A stretch of 6,102 nucleotides of DNA, from positions 1-6,102 of the forward strand of contig JAISDQ010000198.1 in NCBI GenBank assembly GCA_031264605.1, given 5' to 3'. Positions 1 to 4,447 of the stretch are shown one piece after another (the first letter of the stretch is position 1; each line of letters starts with the position of its first letter). The notes beneath the pieces were generated by a model. The model saw nothing but the letters and a program-made list of their open reading frames with translations. It had not been told where the DNA came from and did not search any database. This DNA comes from Synergistaceae bacterium. GTDB lineage: Bacteria > Synergistota > Synergistia > Synergistales > Synergistaceae. Position numbers and translations under genes: made by a program.

Positions 1-284
1 CCGAGCAGCAGCCTCTCGGCCACCACCCTCATCAGTTCCTCCTTGACGGCGGAAGGCTCCGAGCGGGGAATGTGATCGTAAACGGCGGCCATGCTCCTGC
101 GGGCGCTTTCGGAGAGCCAGCCGTCTAGCCCCTCGACCCTGACGGAGGCGCGCGCCGCGGAAGCGAGCGCGAACAAAACGAACAGAGTTGCGGCGGCACG
201 AGCCGCCGCAACTCCGCGCGGGCATATATGACGGGAAGACAGCTTAGAACATCTCCCCGAATCCGAAATGAACTCTCGATTCAT
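1..284 (-). CDS. TamA-like POTRA/Omp85 family protein, N-terminal fragment (runs off left edge)
   Basis: Partial reading frame open to the window edge, 94 codons visible. Seen: a positively charged stretch, a hydrophobic core (TLFVLFALASAARA, about residues 33-46) and a probable signal-peptidase site after ARA, then a mature start SVRVEGLDGWLSESARR followed by an amphipathic helix ending VVAERLLLG. From memory, this resembles the first POTRA domain of E. coli TamA (VRLQVEGLSGQLEKNVR...), the Omp85 protein that works with TamB in outer-membrane assembly. That assignment is an inference from about 45 residues; another POTRA-bearing outer-membrane protein is possible. It directly follows bamA, which supports an envelope role. 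The start is unclear. The only canonical start in frame is ATG at 284-282, inside the bamA end, with AGGGAG only 3 nt away; it gives an unusually long n-region of about 30 residues. A CTG at 241-239, 10 nt after GGGGAG, is an alternative. A strong hairpin lies within the signal-peptide codons. Confidence 0.68.
   Translation of the reverse strand, partial: MNREFISDSGRCSKLSSRHICPRGVAAARAAATLFVLFALASAARASVRVEGLDGWLSESARRSMAAVYDHIPRSEPSAVKEELMRVVAERLLL
185..214 (-). repeat. 13-bp perfect inverted repeat (hairpin) just after bamA
   Basis: GAGTTGCGGCGGC (185-197) and its exact complement GCCGCCGCAACTC (202-214) are separated by a 4-nt loop. On the minus strand the hairpin begins 29 nt after the bamA stop and is followed by the T-rich run TGTTCGTTTTGTTCG, so it looks somewhat like an intrinsic terminator or attenuator, although the T tract is interrupted. 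The same bases also encode the start of the signal peptide of the next gene, so part of the symmetry may come from Ala/Arg codons (GCG GCG GCT / GCC GCC GCA). Confidence 0.7.
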
Positions 285-2175
285 CGTCTCCCTGCGCGAA
301 ATCCAGCCTCAGATTGCCGAGCGGCGTTTTGACGCGGAACCCGATCCCGTATCCGTCCATCAGGTCGCCCAGGTCGAAATTCTCGTTGTATCTGGTATCC
401 CATGCCCTGCCCACATCGTAGAAGAACACCAGCGACGCGCTCTTGTGAACCGGAAAACGCACCTCGGCGTTCAACAGCAGCATCTGGTCGCCCCTGAATC
501 TCTTTTCCTCGTAGCCCCTCAGCGTATTGTCGCCCCCGACGGAGTAGTCCACGGCCCAGGGGAGATATCCGCTGGAGTCGCCCACTATGAACCTAGCGGC
601 GAGTATCGGCGGGATCTCGGCGACGGTGAAGTTTCTCTCGAACAATCTCGTGAGAAAAGTGAGAGGCGTGTAATATTTGGCTTCAAGCCAGTATTTCCAG
701 TAGGACCACTCGCCGCCCAACCCTTCGAGCCCCTTTTCGACGTTGATGGACTCTGTGTCGCCCTTCGGGTAGTCGGAGTATTCGTCCATATTGTCCCTCG
801 TGAGGCGTCCCGTCACCGAGAAGTTTTTTCCGTCCTCCAGCTGCTCCCGCTGCTGCGGGCTCAACGGCTGGGGACTGTGGGCGTCTATCTGAATATCCTG
901 CCATTCGGCGGTGACAAACCAACTCAGTTTGGAGCTGGGCGAAAATTTCCTTCCAATGCCGGCGTAGCCGCCCGTGCGCTCCTCGTCGTAATCGAACTGG
1001 TAAGCGCCCTGATCATAATAGCCAAGATCGTCCCAGGTACGCTGATAAACGCCCAGCCTCCACGCGAAAGTTTTCTGATCCATATAGGGCTGATCCAACG
1101 TGGCCCAGTACTGCTTCCGGTCGCCAAGGTCAAACCCCACGCCGAGCCGCTGCCCTCTCCCGCGCCAGTTGTTGTCCCCGTAAGACAGGCCTCCGCTGAA
1201 CCCGCTCTGCGTTCCGTATCCTATGGAGATGCCTATGCGCCCCGTCTTGGCCTCCGCCACAGTCAGTATCAGGTCTATCACTTCCGGGTTCTCGCCCGGT
1301 TCGAAGCCGACGCTGACGTCGTCGAAATAGCCGAGTCCCTGAAGTTTGCTGAGAGAGTAACGGAGCCTCGTCGCGTTGAAGAGGTCTCCCTCCTGGAGCC
1401 TGAGCTGCCGCTGTATGATGTAAGTTTTCGTGCGTTTGTTGCCCTGGATCACGATATTGCCAAGCCTCGGCTCGGTGATGTAGACGTTGACTTCCGCGCC
1501 TTCGACCCTCACGTCGCTGACGCGCGCCATCACGTACCCGTCCTGCTGATATTTTTCCCTGATCCTCTGGAGGTCGTTGCGGAAGAACACCCTGTTGAAT
1601 ATGCTCCCCGGAGTGGTGAAACAGAGTTCCCTCAGTTTCTCCTCCGAGTATATGGTGTTGCCAAAAAACCGGATATTTTCAATTATGGGGTTTTCGGTGA
1701 CCATGAATATGACGTTTACGCCGTCGGCCTCGTCGACTATGCGATAGTCGATATTGGAGAAGAAGCCCTGCTCGAAAATCGCGTCCGCGTCTTTGGCGAG
1801 CCTGTTCTGATCCAGCGGAGTCCCGGCTTTGGAGGTGACCACAGACAATATATGCTCCGCGACGACCTCGTTGTTGCCCTCGACCGTAACGGACAGTATA
1901 TTCTGCGACTCTATCCTCGGGCGTTCCCTGCGGCGGCCCTCGGCGGGGCGCGAAACGTCCTCGAGCGGTTCGTCTTCCGAGACGACGGTTCCGGACATAT
2001 CGACGTTGACGGTGCCCCTGCTCTCATCCGTATCGCCGAGCGGCACGCCTCCGACGGACAGAGTGGCTCCGGCGGCCCCGGAAGCGCCGCAAAAAACAAA
2101 AATCACCGCCGCGACCGCCAGCGAACTCCACAAAAGCACACGACACGACGCGGTATTTTTCGAAAAGAAATACAA
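244..2175 (-). CDS. bamA: BamA-type outer-membrane protein assembly factor (Omp85)
   Basis: Core subunit of the machinery that folds and inserts beta-barrel proteins into the outer membrane. The 643-residue product has a signal peptide (hydrophobic about 14-30, likely cut near AAGA at 37), then a charged, Pro/Glu-rich linker (about 38-90), three POTRA domains (about 92-163, 164-237, 238-312; each opens with a VEGN/FFGN/IQGN-type strand) and a C-terminal barrel (about 313-643). The conserved loop motif appears as GGDNTLRGYEEKRFRG with LRGY at 552-555, matching the family VRGF/Y motif, and the protein ends in Phe (GFGEMF), as expected for a barrel beta-signal. E. coli BamA has five POTRAs and about 810 residues, so this is a short three-POTRA form. 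Start: TTG at 2175, with AAGGGG at 2186-2191 spaced 10 nt; no ATG lies upstream before an in-frame TGA. It follows the membrane-protein gene by 51 nt and overlaps the likely start of the next gene. Confidence 0.95.
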   Translation of the reverse strand: MYFFSKNTASCRVLLWSSLAVAAVIFVFCGASGAAGATLSVGGVPLGDTDESRGTVNVDMSGTVVSEDEPLEDVSRPAEGRRRERPRIESQNILSVTVEGNNEVVAEHILSVVTSKAGTPLDQNRLAKDADAIFEQGFFSNIDYRIVDEADGVNVIFMVTENPIIENIRFFGNTIYSEEKLRELCFTTPGSIFNRVFFRNDLQRIREKYQQDGYVMARVSDVRVEGAEVNVYITEPRLGNIVIQGNKRTKTYIIQRQLRLQEGDLFNATRLRYSLSKLQGLGYFDDVSVGFEPGENPEVIDLILTVAEAKTGRIGISIGYGTQSGFSGGLSYGDNNWRGRGQRLGVGFDLGDRKQYWATLDQPYMDQKTFAWRLGVYQRTWDDLGYYDQGAYQFDYDEERTGGYAGIGRKFSPSSKLSWFVTAEWQDIQIDAHSPQPLSPQQREQLEDGKNFSVTGRLTRDNMDEYSDYPKGDTESINVEKGLEGLGGEWSYWKYWLEAKYYTPLTFLTRLFERNFTVAEIPPILAARFIVGDSSGYLPWAVDYSVGGDNTLRGYEEKRFRGDQMLLLNAEVRFPVHKSASLVFFYDVGRAWDTRYNENFDLGDLMDGYGIGFRVKTPLGNLRLDFAQGDDESRVHFGFGEMF

Positions 2176-2226
2176 GACCGACCAACCCCTTAAATGTTGC
2201 TTTTTATGTCACCCTCGGATCAAGAG

Positions 2227-2877
2227 TCACAGTTCGATTTTGATTCCGGGCTCGGAGGCGCGCAGCGCCCTCTGCCCCACCTGTATCAAGGATATAACCT
2301 CGTCGGCGGACGGACGGCGGGGAGAATCCGCGATTATAACTTCGTCAGCCTGAACGGAGGCTACGGCCTCCGCCGGCGCCGGAACCGCTTCCGCGGCCAT
2401 GGCCGCGCCGCTCTTGGTTTCGGCGGCGGGAACGGTTTTCTTCGGCGTTTCCGCCGTCAGAACCGCGGCCCCGCGGTTGCCGCTGCTCAAGCTCGCCCTG
2501 AGCGCGTCGATTATATCGCTTTCCTCGCTCGTCAAAAGCTCGAAAGACATCGGCGCGTAGGCGGCATCCCGCAGAATGGGCCCCGTATCCGTCGAAATCG
2601 GCAGAACGGCCGTCAACACCATCGCCATGGCTAGCGTAGACACTTTCAGCAGTGAAAAGACAAAAGCCCCGACTTTGATTTTTTCGGCGCCGGCCGCCTC
2701 GTCCCCCGCCGCGCGCCAAAGTTTTTCGCACAACCCTTTCGTCTCGGCCTCCAGACATTCGGCCTCGGATAAGGCGTCGCTCCACGAACCGCACCGGCAC
2801 GCCGCCACGCAACGCTTCAGCCAGCGTTCGACTCTTTTGATATGGCTTTCAACGCCCCTGTCACTCATATTGCTCAA
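2227..2877 (-). CDS. Unrecognised single-pass membrane protein; candidate anti-sigma partner
   Basis: I do not recognise the family. With the chosen start it has 216 residues: a hydrophilic, probably helical N-terminal part (about 1-68) with five cysteines (C23, C27, C29, C41, C50), one hydrophobic span (about 69-94, VGAFVFSLL...), a short ordered-looking stretch (SFELLTSEESDIIDALRASL, about 111-130), then an Ala/Pro/Glu-rich low-complexity region and a final segment containing ADEVISLIQVGQRAL, where DEVI occurs twice. Lys/Arg just before the span suggests the N-terminus is cytoplasmic and the C-terminal half periplasmic. Start: GGAGG at 2887-2891 sits 9 nt from a TTG at 2877; the longer TTG at 2883 would be only 3 nt away, and the first ATG (2868) 18 nt away. 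It lies 43 nt after the sigma gene and 51 nt before bamA, so cotranscription is likely. Topology and position suggest an anti-sigma factor, but no zinc anti-sigma motif (HxxxCxxC) is present; this role is inference. Confidence 0.82.
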   Translation of the reverse strand: MSNMSDRGVESHIKRVERWLKRCVAACRCGSWSDALSEAECLEAETKGLCEKLWRAAGDEAAGAEKIKVGAFVFSLLKVSTLAMAMVLTAVLPISTDTGPILRDAAYAPMSFELLTSEESDIIDALRASLSSGNRGAAVLTAETPKKTVPAAETKSGAAMAAEAVPAPAEAVASVQADEVIIADSPRRPSADEVISLIQVGQRALRASEPGIKIEL

Positions 2878-2886
2878 GCACAAACA

Positions 2887-2891
2887 CCTCC
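2887..2891 (-). promoter_or_regulatory. Ribosome binding site that sets the start of the membrane-protein gene
   Basis: GGAGG on the minus strand, 9 nt before TTG 2877 and only 3 nt before TTG 2883. Spacing favours the 2877 start, two codons inside the longest frame. Confidence 0.7.
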
Positions 2892-2920
2892 GTCGATACC
2901 TGCACAGTAATTATCACTTC

Positions 2921-3505
2921 TCAGGCATCGGAAGTGGCGTCCCCGCCGATGAACAAACTTTTCAGCTTCGCTACAGCCCTGCGCTGCAATCTGTAAATGT
3001 GGCTCACTCCGACGCCGTGTTCGCCGGCCACGTCGGCCGCGCGGCGTCCCTCGACCACCAGGGAGACCAGAATATCCCGCTCGCGCGCGGGCAGTTTGTC
3101 TATACCTTCTCCAAGAGACACGCCCCACTCCATCATGTCGAGATCTTCCTCAAAATTTACGGAGCGCTCCAGATATTCGTCTTCAACCGGTGTCGGAGCT
3201 TTGGATTCCACCCGGGAGAGAAAATTCGCCATACGCCCCTTCACCTTGTAGTAAGCGTAAGTGATGAACCTGTTGCTGCGTTCGGGCTCGAAGTTGTCGA
3301 CAGCGGATATCAGCCCGACCATCCCTTCCTGAATGAGATCGGGATATGTGCCGTAAAAAGTCCGGAATTTTTTCGCGAGCCAATAAACCATAGGACGATA
3401 AGCGAGGATGATCTTTTCCCTGCTGTCTTCGTCGCCGAGCCGCGTCCTTTCCCAGAGCGCTTTTTCCTCGATAGGGTCGAGCGACATGTCATTTTTGCCG
3501 GCCAA
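2921..3505 (-). CDS. Small sigma-70 family RNA polymerase sigma factor (regions 2 and 4 only)
   Basis: Directs RNA polymerase to a promoter subset. The 194-residue product has sigma region 2 (about 30-98), including ILAYRPMVYWLAKKF, the core-binding stretch DLIQEGMVGLISAVDNFEPE (56-75) and RFITYAYYKVKGRM (79-92). An acidic linker (about 99-132) replaces region 3, and region 4 (about 133-186) reads LPARERDILVSLVVEGRRAADVAGEHGVGVSHIYRLQRRAVAKLKSL, with the helix-turn-helix near 155-182. There is no region 1.1. Length and architecture resemble SigH-type or other small alternative sigmas; FliA is usually about 240 residues with region 3. Start: TTG 3505, with AAAGGAGG (3514-3521) at 8-nt spacing; the first ATG (3487) would be 26 nt away. 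It leads a likely operon with the membrane protein, bamA and the TamA-like gene. Its target promoters cannot be read from this window. Confidence 0.93.
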   Translation of the reverse strand: MAGKNDMSLDPIEEKALWERTRLGDEDSREKIILAYRPMVYWLAKKFRTFYGTYPDLIQEGMVGLISAVDNFEPERSNRFITYAYYKVKGRMANFLSRVESKAPTPVEDEYLERSVNFEEDLDMMEWGVSLGEGIDKLPARERDILVSLVVEGRRAADVAGEHGVGVSHIYRLQRRAVAKLKSLFIGGDATSDA

Positions 3506-3513
3506 AAAAAGCG

Positions 3514-3521
3514 CCTCCTTT
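3514..3521 (-). promoter_or_regulatory. Strong Shine-Dalgarno setting a TTG start for the sigma gene
   Basis: AAAGGAGG on the minus strand, 8 nt before TTG 3505. Near-perfect complementarity to the 16S rRNA tail and ideal spacing decide for TTG over the downstream ATG. Confidence 0.85.
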
Positions 3522-3541
3522 CACGCCTGCTCATAGAGGCG

Positions 3542-3550
3542 ATTCTACCA
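3542..3550 (-). promoter_or_regulatory. Possible extended -10 promoter for the sigma operon
   Basis: TGGTAGAAT on the minus strand: a TAGAAT -10 (5 of 6 to TATAAT) preceded by the TG-n extension. No good -35 is found 16-18 nt upstream. It would start transcription near 3535, about 30 nt before the sigma start codon. The upstream DNA is AT-rich with a direct repeat. Weakly supported. Confidence 0.3.
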
Positions 3551-3551
3551 C

Positions 3552-3586
3552 ATAAATTTTATTCACGCTCACGAGAGATAAATTTT
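3552..3586. repeat. Direct repeat ATAAATTTT x2 upstream of the sigma gene
   Basis: The 9-mer ATAAATTTT occurs at 3552-3560 and again at 3578-3586, 26 nt start to start (about 2.5 helical turns), in the 90-nt gap between the phosphatase stop and the sigma gene. One copy lies between the possible -10 and the -35 position, the other just upstream of the -35 position. AT-rich sequence can repeat by chance, so a role as UP-element or regulator site is only a possibility. Confidence 0.4.
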
Positions 3587-3595
3587 TTGCGCGAT

Positions 3596-4270
3596 TCATT
3601 CGGGAAACGATAGAATTCCGATTTTTTCGTCGTCCAGCCTCAAATGATGGGTGTCGTTCAGGAAAACGAGCGATGGACGGCCGCCCCACAAGTCGATAGC
3701 GCTTACGGAACAGTTGTCGAAGCGCATCCGCCACATCGGCCTCAGATCATCGACGCCCATCAGCGACGCCGCGAGCGCCCTCAGCACGACGCCGTGAGCC
3801 ACCGCCAGTATTGTTTCTCCCGGGCGGGCGGCGCTTTTCACCGCCTCGGCCGCGCGGGCGGAGCGAAGCCTCACCGATTCGAAAGATTCTCCCCCCGTCG
3901 GCGACGACGAAAACGGATTTTCCCTCCACGCGTCATAGTCCGAAGCGTGGCGCTCCGCTATCTCAGAGGCCGTGAGGCCTTCCCACTCGCCGAACGATAT
4001 CTCGCGCAGGTCGTCCATCGCCCCTATCGGCACGCTCGCCGCGTTCTCCCTCATTATCGCCTCCGCCGTGCGGTAAGCCCGCAAAAGCGGGCTCGAAAAA
4101 ACTGCCCGCGGGGAGACGCGCGACAACCGCAGGCCGGTCTTGCGCGCCTGCGAGCGTCCGTTCTCGTTCAAAGCTATATCGCTGCCGCCCTGGTACCTGA
4201 ATTCCCTGTTCCAGTCGGTCTCTCCGTGCCTCACAAAAAAAATTCTCGCCGCTCTTTCAGTGTCGCCCAT
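3596..4270 (-). CDS. Histidine phosphatase family protein (phosphoglycerate mutase-like)
   Basis: Cytoplasmic phosphatase or mutase that works through a phosphohistidine. Using the chosen start the protein has 224 residues. Visible catalytic features: FFVRHGETDWN near the N-terminus (catalytic His 15 in RHG), SSPLLRAYRTAEAI (phosphate-binding Arg 64), LREISFGEWEGL (Glu 90, the usual proton donor) and VAHGVVLRAL (second catalytic His 159). All key residues are present, so the enzyme should be active. Length fits the CobC/GpmB-like small members; the substrate cannot be told (alpha-ribazole phosphate, phosphoglycerate and sugar phosphates are all possible), so no symbol is given. Start: GAGGAG at 4279-4284 lies 8 nt from ATG 4270 but 2 nt from ATG 4276, so the second ATG is preferred. 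It is divergent from fliD and sits 90 nt upstream of the sigma gene on the same strand; no convincing terminator separates them. Confidence 0.93.
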   Translation of the reverse strand: MGDTERAARIFFVRHGETDWNREFRYQGGSDIALNENGRSQARKTGLRLSRVSPRAVFSSPLLRAYRTAEAIMRENAASVPIGAMDDLREISFGEWEGLTASEIAERHASDYDAWRENPFSSSPTGGESFESVRLRSARAAEAVKSAARPGETILAVAHGVVLRALAASLMGVDDLRPMWRMRFDNCSVSAIDLWGGRPSLVFLNDTHHLRLDDEKIGILSFPE

Positions 4271-4278
4271 AAGCATAA

Positions 4279-4284
4279 CTCCTC
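4279..4284 (-). promoter_or_regulatory. Ribosome binding site that sets the phosphatase start
   Basis: GAGGAG on the minus strand, 8 nt before ATG 4270 and 2 nt before ATG 4276; spacing favours the inner ATG. Confidence 0.7.
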
Positions 4285-4333
4285 GCGTATTTCACGTAAA
4301 AATTTAATTTCTTATTCGCTTTCGCCGGAAAAG

Positions 4334-4363
4334 ATGGTATCATTAAACTATTGTTCCCGGCAA
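4334..4363 (-). promoter_or_regulatory. Possible sigma-70 promoter for the phosphatase gene
   Basis: On the minus strand TTGCCG (4363-4358, 4 of 6 to TTGACA) is followed after 18 nt by TACCAT (4339-4334, 4 of 6 to TATAAT), preceded by TG-n. Transcription would start near 4327, giving a leader of about 57 nt. The match is only fair. Confidence 0.3.
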
Positions 4364-4364
4364 T

Positions 4365-4393
4365 ACGCGTTCCATTTCAGTTTTGGGACGCGT
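4365..4393. repeat. Inverted repeat with 9-bp arms over the fliD promoter (operator-like)
   Basis: ACGCGTTCC (4365-4373) and GGGACGCGT (4385-4393) form arms that pair at 8 of 9 positions, the ninth being a G:T pair, around an 11-nt spacer. The spacer holds the -35 position of the fliD promoter and the right arm ends 2 nt before its -10 element. There is no T tract on either strand, so it is not a terminator. Placement suggests a binding site for a dimeric regulator. Confidence 0.5.
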
Positions 4394-4403
4394 GCGCCGA
4401 TAA
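4377..4403 (+). promoter_or_regulatory. Sigma-28 (FliA)-type promoter of fliD
   Basis: GCCGATAA at 4396-4403 matches the sigma-28 -10 consensus at all eight positions. Eleven nt upstream, TCAGTTTT (4377-4384) matches the enterobacterial -35 consensus TAAAGTTT at 5 of 8. Transcription would begin near 4410, leaving a leader of about 38 nt before the fliD ATG. A flagellar late gene directly downstream makes the match meaningful. Confidence 0.75.
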
Positions 4404-4432
4404 TTATGTATTGAACTGTATCGCGTTTTACC

Positions 4433-4439
4433 AAGGAGG
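4433..4439 (+). promoter_or_regulatory. Ribosome binding site of fliD
   Basis: AAGGAGG, 8 nt before ATG 4448; near-perfect match and spacing, fitting a highly expressed late flagellar gene. Confidence 0.85.
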
Positions 4440-4447
4440 TTCGCAAT

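Noticed and set aside
223..225. ATG (MPARSCGG...) as the start of the TamA-like gene
   Set aside because: It is out of frame with the signal-peptide reading frame and has no ribosome site; it would need an indel in the sequence.
268..2193. 641-codon open frame on the plus strand opposite bamA
   Set aside because: It mirrors bamA over its whole length, lacks recognisable domains, is rich in Arg/Pro/Val/His as expected of an antisense frame, and bamA itself is beyond doubt. Long antisense frames are common at this GC content.
2785..2850. Zinc-binding anti-sigma motif in the cysteine cluster of the membrane protein
   Set aside because: The cysteines follow C-x3-C-x-C, not H-x3-C-x2-C, and no suitably placed histidine is seen, so the known zinc anti-sigma family cannot be claimed.
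2900..2917. Imperfect palindrome AGTGATAATTACT between the sigma gene and the membrane-protein gene
   Set aside because: Short, with a G:T mismatch, and close to what chance gives in a 43-nt AT-rich spacer.
3554..3588. AT-rich symmetric stretch ending in a T run between the phosphatase and sigma genes, considered as a terminator
   Set aside because: The arms are A/T only and imperfect, the spacer is long, and the T run is on the plus strand while both flanking genes are on the minus strand.
2576..3613. 345-codon open frame on the plus strand opposite the sigma gene and part of the membrane-protein gene
   Set aside because: It covers the antisense of two supported genes; no domain or signal is visible, and the sigma gene is certain from its motifs.
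3644..4414. 256-codon open frame on the plus strand opposite the phosphatase gene
   Set aside because: It is the complement of an intact catalytic gene and is Arg/His-rich with no recognisable motif.
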